Below, piece by piece: positions 22,788-36,350 of a stretch of 64,000 nucleotides of DNA (the first letter of the stretch is position 1; each line of letters starts with the position of its first letter). Source of the DNA: Oidiodendron maius Zn (lineage: Eukaryota > Ascomycota > Leotiomycetes > Myxotrichaceae); assembly GCA_000827325.1 (NCBI GenBank), contig KN832871.1, positions 1,674,001 through 1,738,000 on the forward strand, in the 5' to 3' direction. The notes under the pieces were generated by a model. That model did not search any database. It was not told the DNA's origin and saw only the letters and a program-made list of their open reading frames with translations. The position numbers were made by a program, and so were the translations under genes.

Positions 22788-25319
22788 TCATCTCTTCATA
22801 TCTTTCGTTTTTATTTCCACTCCACCCTCACCTGTCTTCCCATTTCCTCCATCTTTGCTATACCATTCCAACCCCATCTCCGTCAAAGTCTTCTGTATAA
22901 GCTGTACGGCCTCCAAACTAACGTCACTGCCCACCCTCCAGCTTCTTAGTTCAACACTTTTGGAATCGAGAATGTCCCTCGCACGCTGCCATCGCCGTTT
23001 CCACAGCTCTAATTTCTTATTCACAGGGACATGGCTGCTTGGTCGGTATGATTCGTCATCGGAATCGCCGTTGTTGTTCCATGTCGATCGTCTCGGTGGG
23101 GTCGAAGAGGCTGATGCTGCAGTGCCTCGACGAGGAGGCGGAGGTGGTGGTTTGTCAGAATGAAGGGTATCAGAACTCTGCGAAGGTCGCAGAGATCCAG
23201 GCATATACGATTTCACTTCGGGAAGTGCATTGTAGGCTGTAGATACTGTATTCTGTGCACTCGCTAAGTATCCTTGGTCCTTGTCTCGCAGATTCGATGC
23301 ACTTTGCGCTTGTGACAGAGAGTGTGGAGAGCCATTATTTTGAGGGCGGCGTGGTTTAGGCGGTGGGGGCGGTGATTTTCTGCCTGTTATATCGGGAGGG
23401 TTGGTTGCTGCGACGCCTCGTAGGGCTAACGGCTTCGACGGCCGGGGAGGTGGTACTCGATCAGATCTCCCAGAGGCCAGCTTGCCTCGCGGAAGATCGA
23501 GGGCCGCCAAATCAGTGGCAGAACTCGATACGTGCCGATGGTCACGCTCAGGGTCGCCTCCCTTTTCAGAATCATCATCGAAGTCAATGAGCTTTCCCAT
23601 AACGGGGCCATCATTTGGTTTAGCATTAGCTTCAGACATAACTCTTGGCGGAAGCGGAGGCCTTCGAGGAGAAAGATTGGTTCTAGAGTGGAGCTGCGGC
23701 ATCCCACTGTCCCTAGATTGGGCTCTGCTACCTCGTGCTCTGCGGTAGTCATCGCTCAACGGTCCCAATGAAGGATCAAAGAATCTAAGAGTTTCTGGTG
23801 TTGTAACATCTCTGATGTAAATGGCCAACACCTTCCCAGGGTTTGCCAGGACCACATCTGTGTAAACTTCTAAATCGGCTTCGCCACTATCGCCAATAAG
23901 GATGAATCTCCGATCTGGAAAATCTCGCATGATCTTATCCAGAGTCCCTTTCTTCCTCTCAGCCACAGGTTCAAATATTCCCTGTAGCATACCACTGTAC
24001 TGTTTGAGGTGATAGGATCCCGGTGGCAGATCTGCGATTCGGAAGTAGCTCGCCAGAACGGGAAAAAGTTGCCAAGGTGCATTAGAAACGTAATGCAAGC
24101 CTACACCCATATCATACATCTTGCGGTACCACTCTCTGACGCCGTCAATAGTGAGATCTCCAAGATCTCGGACAAAGGCATTTCTAAAAATCTCCCTGGC
24201 TCCACTACCAATTGACGAGTGTTTGATAGTATCATCAACATCGCTGATTATGCTAACGCCTTTTGGATTCATGACCTTGACTTCTTCAGTCGCAGAGAGC
24301 TCTTCCGAGGCCAGTACCCTAACGTGTGTTGGTATGAATTCCAGTGCGGCCCGCATGGTAAAGTGTCCAGACTCATTGGTAGTCACCGTTCGGGACACAG
24401 ATGTCTTCTCGTCGTAGAAGAATACAGTGATCGGTATGGAGACCAGAGGGTTCGTCAAAAATGGCTTTAGGCGAGCCATCAGATTAGCATTCGCAAGTAG
24501 CAATTCAGCTTGAGACATGTCAGATGGCTGGCTCCAAGATGGTCGCATCTGAAGCTTTCCAGGGCCAGGTGAATCTCCAGAGGGCGTTGCGTTGCCGCTA
24601 CGCTTTCCATATCTGCTTTGGGAGTCCGAATCATCTTGTGGACTCTCACTATAATCACCACGTGCGGCAGCGTTTACTTCACCTTGACCCCTCTTCAGGA
24701 TCTCCTCCGCTTCTCGTGAGATTCTTTCCTGTTCGCGAATCTCCTCGTGATCCCTGTGCATCGGCCGTAGCGGCGGCGATGAATCTGGGCTATTTACTGC
24801 ACTTGGTGACTTAGCAGGAGCAGGTATTCCACTCAGCTGCCGGGCCAGTCCAATAAGCAATCGATTCTTCCGGTTCAATGGGCCTCTATGAGGCGAGTAG
24901 ACCCAGCCTCGCACATCCACATCAACAATAGCTCGGTCATCTTCGAAATTTTGCCATTCTCTAGCCCAGTATTCGGCATCACCAGGACTGTCATTACTGT
25001 TTCTCCGCGTTTGAGAGACGTCAGGATTTGGGGCATCCTTTGTGTGACGTTTGGCGTATGAAGGGAACACAATCAGCTGCTCATCTCCATGAGAGACAAT
25101 AGCTACGTCTGGAAACGCCCCTGGAATTCCATCTGGATCATCGTCCATGCCCACATTATAGGAGCCCTGATCTCGCGAATAAGACTGCTGGTAAGACTGC
25201 CTAATCTCGTTTGCAGCTTTCAGGTAACCTGCCAGCTTCCTCCTCCGTGCACCCCGTTCTCGACCTTCACCATATGTAGCTCCGTCACCACCACCAAAGC
25301 CAGGCATAGAGCCAGACAT
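22788..25319 (-). CDS. app1: App1-type phosphatidate phosphatase (actin patch)
   Basis: This is a single long exon read from the ATG at 25319 (MSGSMPGFGGG), 843 residues. The App1/DUF2183 catalytic domain is clear: ISDVDDTIKHSS (DxDxT nucleophile motif), the HYVSNAPWQLFPVL segment, and later GDSGEADLEVY. Before it lies a beta-rich region and after it a Pro-rich tail with PPPPPKPRRP and PPPPPPRRG, SH3-ligand-like as in yeast App1, which binds actin-patch SH3 proteins. The enzyme makes diacylglycerol from phosphatidate at endocytic sites. The frame stays open for a further 113 codons upstream (to 25658) with plausible basic sequence but no ATG, so the true N-terminus may lie in an unseen upstream exon. 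The start given here is the conservative choice. Confidence 0.88.
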   Translation of the reverse strand: MSGSMPGFGGGDGATYGEGRERGARRRKLAGYLKAANEIRQSYQQSYSRDQGSYNVGMDDDPDGIPGAFPDVAIVSHGDEQLIVFPSYAKRHTKDAPNPDVSQTRRNSNDSPGDAEYWAREWQNFEDDRAIVDVDVRGWVYSPHRGPLNRKNRLLIGLARQLSGIPAPAKSPSAVNSPDSSPPLRPMHRDHEEIREQERISREAEEILKRGQGEVNAAARGDYSESPQDDSDSQSRYGKRSGNATPSGDSPGPGKLQMRPSWSQPSDMSQAELLLANANLMARLKPFLTNPLVSIPITVFFYDEKTSVSRTVTTNESGHFTMRAALEFIPTHVRVLASEELSATEEVKVMNPKGVSIISDVDDTIKHSSIGSGAREIFRNAFVRDLGDLTIDGVREWYRKMYDMGVGLHYVSNAPWQLFPVLASYFRIADLPPGSYHLKQYSGMLQGIFEPVAERKKGTLDKIMRDFPDRRFILIGDSGEADLEVYTDVVLANPGKVLAIYIRDVTTPETLRFFDPSLGPLSDDYRRARGSRAQSRDSGMPQLHSRTNLSPRRPPLPPRVMSEANAKPNDGPVMGKLIDFDDDSEKGGDPERDHRHVSSSATDLAALDLPRGKLASGRSDRVPPPRPSKPLALRGVAATNPPDITGRKSPPPPPKPRRPQNNGSPHSLSQAQSASNLRDKDQGYLASAQNTVSTAYNALPEVKSYMPGSLRPSQSSDTLHSDKPPPPPPRRGTAASASSTPPRRSTWNNNGDSDDESYRPSSHVPVNKKLELWKRRWQRARDILDSKSVELRSWRVGSDVSLEAVQLIQKTLTEMGLEWYSKDGGNGKTGEGGVEIKTKDMKR

Positions 25320-26551
25320 GGTCACATTTGCTCGTCTTGTAGTTGCATCGTCTTGTGATAAGCGTCCGAAGATCCTAAGGCTGCGCCTGCGGATAATGTC
25401 AACGATTCTGGAACCCACTGCCTCCTTTTTTTGCAGTCGTGCTTGACTTCTTATTATGTAATGGTAAATTCGAGATTGGGCCCGTCGCTTATAGTAGGGA
25501 ATTATGTCGAAACGAAACTTTGAAAGCTTGTCACTTGGGATTTGCTTGAGTTGGGGAATGAGATAACGAAGCAGGCTCCGGCGACGGTGAGGATGGACGG
25601 ACCTCGGGCGTATAAGAGGCGCCAGTTTCGCTGGTGTTTCGAGGTTAATGCTGTCCGATCAGGAGGAGGCGTCCAAAGATTTGGGTCAGGCGCGTTTGAG
25701 GGGTTCGTCACTGCACATGATGTGCGCGCGGATGGTGTTCTGACATTTGCCCGTGCATTTCTGGGTCGGGTACCTGGATTCCAGAATCCTTGCCTGGTGG
25801 GGAGCGTGTTCCCCCCGACGCGTTCAAAATGATGTAGATCGCAGGGAACGGGCTCACAGCATGGGAGTAACATAAACGTGATTTTATCATGGGCTTGATT
25901 GATTAGCACACCTGGAATATTGGGTTATAGCTTAGTGCTTGGTGTCTTGTTTGGCCGCACAGAGCACAAAAGCAACCTACAGCCCTTGGATTTCGACGGT
26001 GCACATGAGAACATGATAGAACGGAGAAAGGAAGGGGTCGAGACACGTGGTCTCGTAATACTATTGAATTTGGCTGCTAGATACACTGGACTCAGGGCCG
26101 TCTAAAGCACCTCGTTTCTTCCCGTCGCCACGACTCTTGTCCTTCCCTCATGATTGACGGAGTCGTCTATGGATGTCTTTGTGAAGGTGAGGGCAGTAGA
26201 GAGGATCAGAAGGAAGCACTCAAAACTGGATACTTGGATCTGTGACACGTATCTCCCGGTGATCAAACAATGGGAGAAGATGGGAGGAAGTGACCGATGG
26301 CCAGGTTACGGAGATTCTATGACAGGTTGTTACCCTTGTTAGTAGCGCTGCAGATTGTTGTCCTTGGTGTGGCAGCCAATGATCTGGTTCAGACTTGTAA
26401 GTCCGCGGGCAATACCTTAAGCAGCTCTGTCGTTAGATACCGGTGAAAGAAGGGGTGGAGTTAAGGAGCCGGGAATCTCTCGCACAAAGTTCAACCTGTT
26501 GCCGCCACATTCTGTCTCTTAGCTGGCGCAGTCGCGGTATCCTACACAGCA
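25320..26551. other. Intergenic: App1 5' region and PAP1 3' flank
   Basis: The first 339 bases (25320-25658) are open in the App1 frame and may be coding. The rest holds short ORFs on both strands (e.g. 62 aa at 26154-26342) without known motifs. No further gene can be supported. Confidence 0.5.
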
Positions 26552-28618
<2,067 letters not shown>

Positions 28619-28891
28619 GGATGGTGACGCCGTCAAAAGAAAAAGAATGTCTTCAATAAACCCCAGGTTGGCGGACGTGTCTGCGATGGGAGGTCGGCTA
28701 GCGCGAGTTTTGTTAGTGCTTCCGTCCCTAGCTGTAGCGAGTGTCTAGTAACGATCGTATCGAGACATATTAGACCATCTCTCTTCCAACAACGACATAT
28801 CGAACTTTGAGGCCAAAGCCCCGCGAGTCTCTTAGCTTTAAGCCCTTGGATCTCGTTAGGATGATCCTTTAGTTGAGAGACTTGGACAAAC
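28619..28891. promoter_or_regulatory. Compact divergent promoter, PAP1 / N2227 gene
   Basis: Only 273 bp separate the two ATGs, so regulatory elements must be shared or overlap. No clear TATA box is seen. Confidence 0.5.
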
Positions 28892-30335
28892 ATGTCAAAT
28901 GCAGAGTGGGAGGGGAACGAGCAGACCTACAGCGACCCAGACGAGAAGAGGGTTCTTTTTCAAGCTCTAGATTCGTTCTAGTAAGTTAGATGGATCTCTT
29001 AGTCTTGTCCTATATCTGTCAACGCGGAAAATTGCCGTCATTTATGCACAACTTGAAAGTATGTAAAATATTGCTATGTCACCCGTGTCTCGCATTCTAT
29101 TCTGCAATTTCAATCTCTTTCACAGCTTGCAAGTATTTTAGTTTCCCAGCATATAAAGGCCCTTCTGAAATCTCTGTAGTCAGTATGCCAAAGTGGCGCA
29201 TTTCAACACAACTCACCTCCGGAGGCAGGCATTTTACTCTATGCCAAGAGAAGACTGGGAACTTTTAGCACGTCCGCCATTCTCATATTTAGATGTGCTC
29301 AACAAGGTAGATGATGGCATAGACAAGAATTCAGAACTGGCATGGTCGATTTTTTCCTCAGGGCTTGATTCCTTTGGCATTTCGCCCGCAGGGGCATCTG
29401 ATGCAAAAGATCCAGAATGGCGTGGCATGGCGACACAAAATGACCTAGAAAAGGCAAGAAGCACCCTTCGACAATTTTATAGAGATTGGTCCTTAGAAGG
29501 CTCCGCAGAGCGAGAGGCATGTTATGGCCCGGTCATCAAGGCTCTTTTTGAAGAACGTTCTCTTCGTTCCGGCGACGTCACGCGTGTCCTGGTTCCGGGT
29601 GCCGGGCTTGGAAGGCTAGTGTTTGACCTCTGCTGTGAAGGGTTTGTTACAGAAGGGAATGAAATCAGCTACCATCAGCTTCTTGCTAGTTCTTATATCC
29701 TTAATATGTGCCCACAAGCCCAAGCACATACGTTATTTCCATGGGTGCATTCCTTCTCAAATCACCGAAATCGCGCAAATCATCTCCAATCGGTTTTAGT
29801 ACCTGACATACATCCCGCTACCGCTCTTCATGCGATTGAAGCGCCCGGCGATATGAGCATGAGCGCGTCGGATTTCTTATGCCTATATTCCAGTGAAGAC
29901 CAGAAGGACACTTTCGACGCAGTGGCTACAGTTTTCTTCCTCGACACAGCGCCAAACATTATACGATATATCAAGGCAATACATAATTGTCTTCGAACCG
30001 GCGGCCTTCTCATTAATGTAGGGCCTCTACTCTGGCACTTTGAGAATAACGCCCCAGGAGGGCACATTCGTGATGGGGACTCGTCACAAACGCGTGATAG
30101 AGGCAGGTTGCTAGACATATCAAATTTACAAATTTAGCTAACAGCATCTTCCACAGGCATCGCAGACCCTGGAAGCGTAGAGATCACAGATGACGATATG
30201 GTAGCATTGGTGGAAGAGTTAGGTTTTGTTATTGAAAAGAGAGAGTCTGGGATAGCCGCACCATATATACAAGATCCGAAGAGCATGTTACAAAACACTT
30301 ACCTTGCAAGCCATTGGGTAGCAAGAAAGAAATAG
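28892..30335 (+). CDS. Carnosine N-methyltransferase-like protein (N2227 family)
   Basis: Three exons (28892-28980, 29180-30093, 30157-30335) encode 393 residues. The first exon begins MSNAEWEG and joins as ALDSFYQYAKVAHFN, the conserved N2227 opening. The SAM-binding strand is VLVPGAGLGRLVFD, followed by GNEISYHQLLASSYILN and, near the end, DTAPNIIRYIKAIHNCLRTGG with GPLLWHFEN. The family includes carnosine N-methyltransferase and yeast YNL092W; the substrate in fungi is not settled. Intron 1 is 199 nt, long for this window. The donor of intron 2 (GTGATA) is weak but its branch site GCTAAC is good, and the phase agrees. Confidence 0.88.
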
Positions 30336-30406
30336 GCGACAAGAATTGTCTAGAATTTGTATAACCCATACCGTACATCGCATTTATGTCTCCATGTGGA
30401 AACGCG

Positions 30407-31400
30407 TTAAAGTTTCGCCTCTTCTAGCATAGACTCCACCATCCCACCGCGACCCAATACCTCACCACCGTCGACAGTGATCGTTGCCCCATTGATATGA
30501 GAACTCGCTCTACTGGATAGGAAGACAACGAGGCCAGCAATATCCTCAGGTTTACCCAACCTCTTACTTGGGTTTTTTGCAGCAAGGGTATCTGCGCCGC
30601 CCGTCATCCTAATCAAATCGCTGGCCATCTTAGACGGGAAAAACCCTGGGGCAATAGCGTTGGTTAAGATGTGTCGAGGTCCCAATTCGACAGCCAGGTT
30701 CTTGGCCAGGTGGATAACGGCTGCTTTGGAAGCCGAATACCCAAATGTGGCGTGCTTGCCTAGAGTACCAACTCCAATACCGGCCACAGATGCAGTAATG
30801 ATAATCCTCGATGGATCCTCAAGGGATGCATTCTTCTGCAATAAAGGCGCAAATCTATACTCGCATTAGATCAGGCTCTTATTTCCCATGTCCTCGAAGA
30901 CAGTTGACAGAACACCTACAGTCGGATAGTGTTGAAAACGCTCTTAACATTCAGATCCATCACCTTAGCAAATGCCGCATCAGGATGTGTGTCAAATGGC
31001 TCTCCCCAGGTAGCACCGGCATTGGCGAACAAGATATCGACATGGTCTGTTGTCTTCGCGACCTCTTTTAGAAGATATTCTACGCCCTCGATCTTTGAGC
31101 TGTCGGCAGGTACGGAAATGGCATGTGCGCCAGGTTGGAGGTTTGGGAGCCCATTAAGTGTCTTTACCGCGGCATCGCAGGCGGCTGCTTTGCGAGATGT
31201 AATGTACACTTTTGCTGCTCCTGCTTGGAGGAATCTGTTGGCTGCGTTAGGAGTTGATTGAAGTTATATTGGATGGGGGGAGCTTACCCAGACGCGGCAT
31301 GCAGTCCAAGGCCTCTTGAACCTCCCGTCACAACTACCACCTTTCCCTTGAGGGAGAAGATATTTGGGAAGTCCTTCAGTTCAGTTTCGTAATTTGACAT
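30407..31400 (-). CDS. Short-chain dehydrogenase/reductase
   Basis: Three exons on the minus strand (31400-31288, 31234-30920, 30854-30407) encode 291 residues. A classical SDR: cofactor motif TGGSRGLG at about residues 26-33, NAGA, catalytic Ser in ITASVAG, and YSASK (YxxxK). The tail INGATITVDGG is typical of FabG/gluconate-dehydrogenase-like members. There is no targeting signal, so it is probably cytosolic; the substrate is unknown. Its stop lies only 71 bases from the stop of the convergent N2227 gene, so the 3' UTRs probably overlap. Confidence 0.9.
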
Positions 31401-31873
31401 TGTGAAAATGCTTTGAGTAGCCAAGATTGAAGGAACAGCGAAATAAATATACCAGATTGGCCGTCCGCTTATGCTCGGGGATAGCTTGGTCAGGTAATCA
31501 ACGCCGGACCGAGGCCCAATGTCACCTTTGGCGGGGTAAGTTACAGCACATCATCCTCCATGTATTTCGAGCCAGCGAGGACTGGTTCTGATGCGTTATT
31601 TTGTAAACGGCCTAGGGAATCCAAAGAATGTGTTCGATATTCAGGGGCCAACATTACTCATCTGACCCACAGTCGGTGTTGGACTATGCTCCGTTAAAGA
31701 GATGGCGAGACCTTTATTAACGATTGATATCTACCCTCGACGCTCGAAGTATGATTAAAACTACTACAGTATTATTTATTCATTCTGACCGCTGCTTAAC
31801 ATTATCAGTCCGACCTCTACTATTTTCACGAGGCCCATATTTTCCCTCGAGGAAACGGAGGAAAGACTCAAGC
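31401..31873. other. Intergenic: SDR promoter / GH31 3' flank
   Basis: This 473-bp region is upstream of the SDR gene and downstream of GH31. It is A/T-rich at 31725-31800. No gene is seen. Confidence 0.45.
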
Positions 31874-34158
31874 CTATCCAAACAGGCTATGGAAGTTCCT
31901 CAGCGTCACGCTTCCGCCTTGAGCATTTAACTTGGCATTGACTTCCCCATTCTTACCATAGACGATCATAGTTGCTGGAGTTCCCAGTTTTCCATAAGTA
32001 ATAACTAGGCTCTGCTGCTTTGCATTGGCAACCATAGTAATCTTGACAGCTGCATTTTTAGCTGCGTTGTAATATTCGAACTGGGACTCGGGAACATTGT
32101 AGCTGGGGAAGGCCTGGATTTCGAGGTACGGTTCCCATTTAGACCATTTAAAATTTCCTTCGTATATATCTCCAGTTGGGATAATGGCGCCTTCACGAAC
32201 ATAAACTGGTACATATTCCCATTCCAGAAACGCGGAATGCGTCGTGCCCCCTTGATACACATCTGTCTTGTTGAAGTACTCGAGATAAGAATAGCCGGAA
32301 GGGAAGTACACCTCTCGACTGCCCCCCTCATTCACAATAGGAGCGACAAGAAATTCCTCGCCGAAGGCGTAGGAGTCCGTGATCGTGTAGACCTTGGGGT
32401 CTTGTGGATGCTCAAGGAATAAAGCTCGCATGAGAGGTATCCCGGTTTGAGTCGCTTGATAAGTGTAAGACCTGATGTATGGGAGGAGAGCAGTGTGTAG
32501 ATTCGCGGATTGTTTAAGTATACTCACAAGGCGATCGGTGTAAGGTGGGTACCAAGGAGTATGATTTGTACCGACCATGATCTCATAAGCTGGGGAGAAT
32601 GTGCTGAAATGCATCCATCTTGCCCAGAGTTCTTCTGTAGGATCATTCACTCCACGGACGTACCCTCCACAGTCTACCCCCCACTGTGAGAATCCAATTA
32701 AGCCAGAACGGATTCCTGACGCAACCGAATAAGCTAGGCCGCTGAAATTAGAATGGGAGTCGCCGTTCCAAATTGCAGTTCGTGAACGAGACCTGTCCAC
32801 CGCGGAACGGGCAAACGTATAGAAGTTTGATTCACCCCATTTGGAAACCATATTCTCGTAGCATAATTGCTCGAAGAGTGTCATCTGGATGTTTTGTTCG
32901 TCAACTAACAAGGTCAGCTCTCTCTGATCAATAGGTTAGATGGTTTAATCCACCTGGCATCTCTCCTTCCTCCCCACGATCGATTTTATATCCCTTAACA
33001 CCAAGGTCGGTAAAAGCTGAGAGACGGTTCTTAAAATAGCTATATGCGGCTGGAATTGAGAGGTTAAGAGCAGGGCCTAAGAAATTTTCACCAGTATATC
33101 CAGGGAAAAGCCAATCACCGGCGACTGATTCATTATATAGCTCCGTATCCAAAAAGGCTCGATTTGCTACCCAAACCTATCACAGTTACTTAATTATCGA
33201 AAAACTGCAATGTCTCTTACCTGCAAATCGAACCCGTATGCTGACAGATTTGCAATAAATTGTGCTGGAGTCGGGTAGAAGACGGGATCGAAGTCAAAGT
33301 TGCCGAATGACATGTTCCCCGTTCCATAGGGGCCTGTCAGTTGTAAGTATTTAGCTATGCACATAGCCCAGCATGCAGAAACATACGGTCAGCAAACATA
33401 GCAGTTGCTCGGATTTCATTATAGTACAGATGGTTTATAACATCGTAGTAGTTCTCCTGAGCATTGCTGACGCTGCCATGAAAGTCCTCCTCAAAATCAT
33501 CAGACCAGAAGGTAGGCCCGTAGGCGGAATCTGGAGGCATCTCAATTCGTGATGACAGGGCAGTGTATTCTTGGATAATTGATTTGTAGTCTCCGGGCGA
33601 TGATGGAAGGATAATGTAATAGACAAGACTGTTGGTATAGAAAATGAACTGAGCTTCTCCTGGTCTTTTAAAATCAAACGAACCCATCTGTAGAGTGTCC
33701 ACATAGACACCATAGCCAGCAGTGGTGAGGAAGAAGGGTGCTCGAGCATTAGACCAGTTGACACCGTCTGCGTTACCAACACCTTTGATCTCAAACATGA
33801 CATTGGTATTTGTGATCTGGTCAAAAAATGGATACTCCCAAACGCCATAGAATAGGTCGTCACTAGAGACAGTAAATCTCGCGCCAACATTGGGCAGTTT
33901 CGCTGCTACTTGGACCTGTATGACATTTGGCTTGAGCCTGTGGTAGGTTATCTGGCCGCCATGATTGACAATGGATCCCGACGGGGAGGCGATAACGGGT
34001 TCCGCAGAGATATTAGAGGATCCTGTCAAAACAGCACTATTATTAACAACCAACCCATTCCCATTTTTTATAACAATGGAGAATGGCCTTTCGGGCGCTG
34101 CCACGACTATGTGAAACAGGCCAAGGGCAACTATCAAGAATATCAAAATTTGGTCCAT
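31874..34158 (-). CDS. Secreted GH31 glycoside hydrolase (alpha-glucosidase/xylosidase type)
   Basis: Four exons on the minus strand (34158-33387, 33333-33221, 33176-32954, 32904-31874) encode 712 residues. A signal peptide is clear: MDQ, hydrophobic core ILIFLIVALGLFHIVVAA, then PERPF. The GH31 nucleophile region reads GVKGYKIDRGEEGEMP (Asp of KID) and the acid/base region WNGDSHSN. The C-terminal beta domains include VYFPSGYSYLEYF and PVYVREGAIIP. GH31 enzymes cleave alpha-glucosides or alpha-xylosides by retention. The DRGEEGEMP form differs from classic fungal maltases (DMNE) and is closer to alpha-xylosidase-like and some bacterial members, so specificity is open. Intron 3 uses donor GTGGAT. 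The N-linked sites (N-x-S/T) fit secretion. Confidence 0.9.
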
Positions 34159-34815
34159 GGTATTCTGCGGATTGCTTAGCCACCAAATAATGGCTATGGC
34201 ATCTATATAATAACAAGCCTGGCGTACGCCTAACTCAAATCTAAGCAAACTGGAGTTCATGAGGTAAAGTTCGATGCTCCCCGCAGCCAGGTCCATCTTC
34301 AGCACGCCGATCTTGCATTTTTCCCTCCTATCAACTTGTGAATATCGGGACTACTTGAACTGAAATGATGTAGGTCATTGGAAATAGCCTCCCCACTGTC
34401 CAATGCTGCCGGAAAAATTGCGAGGATTCGGGTGATCTGAGCAAACGTGGGGTTGGTGCGGGGTTGGAGGCAGGCTTGGCAGACGACTGAATCAGAAGCT
34501 GAAACGGTGGAATTACTGATTCGGAAGCATTACTTGCAGCTACCCTTCAAGCCTGTGGGCCCAATAATGACTTAAATAAGTCTTGGGAACCAGAAGCTCA
34601 CAATGGGGATTAGATGCCATCCATTCCACTTTTTGCTTTGAATTTCTCGAGCGCTTGGTGCCGCAGGCACCGAACTCCCATTTTAAGCTTAAGGTAGGAT
34701 CTTGTTCATGAAATAGGAAATGTAAAGGTTCAGATGAAGACCCAAATTCCAATTCCATGTCAGACCATGTCTTTGCCAAATGGTTTGACATCTAATATTG
34801 ACTGCCATCCTACCG
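34159..34815. other. Intergenic: GH31 promoter region
   Basis: This 657-bp region is upstream of GH31 and downstream of the flavin reductase gene. A short CTATATAATA string at about 34200 could be its TATA element. The other ORFs are short and featureless. Confidence 0.45.
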
Positions 34816-35838
34816 TTACTGTCCATCAACTTTCGGCTTTATGAGTTTTATAGCTTCTTCGTTGCTTTCAACAGTCTTCTTATAATCTGGTCGAGGAATT
34901 TCTATGGCCTCAGTAAGCCGGCCGTATGAGATCCCCCCCAGTCTACTCATGGGTCTCAGCATCTAATGGAGGTTAGTAATTATTTGCGTATAGTGATAAC
35001 CATATCTCACCGCCGGATCAATGAAAGTTCTCTCTGTATTAATTGCATTCTCTTTAGCCCAGAATCTCGTGCCTTCTATGATGGCCAAGACGCCTGTTTT
35101 CTTTCCTGGGGTTGCTTTACTGTCGAACTCCCTCGTGCTCTCTAGTTTGCCTTCGATAGAGAAAACCGCTTCCTTTACCCGACTTGCCTTGACAGTTGAA
35201 CAGGGCGCGGGAGTAAGCCTGGTTAGACTCCACTCACTCTCCCCATAAGGTGCGTTGATTGACGTCGCATTAGCGGCTTCAATGAAATGCTCGGAGATGA
35301 TGCTGATGACACACTCCTTGGATTCGACCAGATTCTTCAGCGAGTCTTTGGATTTATTAAATCCACCAGAAAAGCCCACGATAAATAGCGGTGGATCGTG
35401 GTTGATCATTTGAAAGTAGCTAAAAGGTGCCAAGTTCGTGCTTAATCCGTCGGTAGATCTTGTGCTAAGGAAAGCAATTGGCCGTGGAATAACTGCAGAG
35501 GTCAAAAGCTTGTAGTTCGCTCCAACAGGACGCCCTTCCTCGTATGGATCAATCTCAATGTGGTTGGCCTCAAGACTTGCACCACCGTCGTTTGCACCCT
35601 CTCCATATTTCCAATCCGGCTTAACGGTCTGCTTGAAATTGCAAGTCAAGCTATGGTCCCAAGGTTCTCTGCTCTCCTCGGTCTTCTTGAAATCAGGGTG
35701 GGGACTATGCTTCTCTGCCTTATTGGCATCCATACGGCCATGAGGTGTGCTAGGAGTCAAGCTCTGGGTCGACATAATCCGACTATACAAAGCTGGAGAA
35801 GAGCGAGCGACTTTTTGGAGGCTATTGCTTAGCCACAT
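34816..35838 (-). CDS. Flavin reductase-like FMN-binding protein
   Basis: Two exons on the minus strand (35838-35011 and 34962-34816) encode 324 residues. The core has SAVIPRPIAFLSTRSTDGLSTNLAPFSYF, the flavin-reductase-like split-barrel signature, then NHDPPLFIVGFSG and SKECVISIISEHFIEAANATS. The last exon reads PMSRLGGISYGRLTE, the expected end of the family. The first 35 residues before MSTQSL are basic and Ser-rich (MWLSNSLQKVARSSPALYSRI) and could be a mitochondrial presequence; the start at 35838 is chosen for that reason, with the ATG of MSTQSL as the alternative. Function and substrate are unknown. The intron has a textbook TTACTAAC branch site. Confidence 0.88.
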
Positions 35839-36350
35839 CGCCGCAACTTTAACAGGGAACTCATGGCAGGTATCCAACGGTAGCTCGAGCTATGGCTGGT
35901 ATGTCAGTTAATCCATACTACAGAGTTTCATTGCCTCATGTCACACAGTCATCTGCCGGAGTATGCCGCTAGTTTCCGCATCTTTCCGCGATTTCGACCC
36001 CACTCTTATCAGATCCCAATCAACTGCCGCTTCAGGGGATGAGGGGATTCAAGAATATCCTCCTCCACTGCTCCTGATTTGATTTTGTTACTAAGACACA
36101 GTGATATTGCTAGATAATTTTCTGGTGCCATTATATTTTATTCGGCCTTGCAAATCTTAACCTCTCCGCTCTGGAGACTAATTAAAGCTTTGTAAGTCCA
36201 AATTGGAAATCATTATACCGGCTGTTTTCTTATCCCTACTTGAGATATACCTAGGCAGTGACGCTGAGAACTGACCGAAGAGAGATAGCAGACCAGGAAA
36301 GCTATATCTTCAATACGTATATCGCTTCGTCTGCTACTTTACTCATTGAA
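35839..36350. promoter_or_regulatory. Shared divergent promoter region, flavin reductase / alpha-beta hydrolase
   Basis: This is a 512-bp interval between divergent starts, A/T-rich in its middle (ATTATATTTTATT near 36130). No ORF evidence is seen. Confidence 0.45.

Noticed and set aside
26154-26342. Small 62-codon plus-strand ORF
   Set aside because: Start is not ATG, there is no known domain and it lies in the flank of App1; not enough support.
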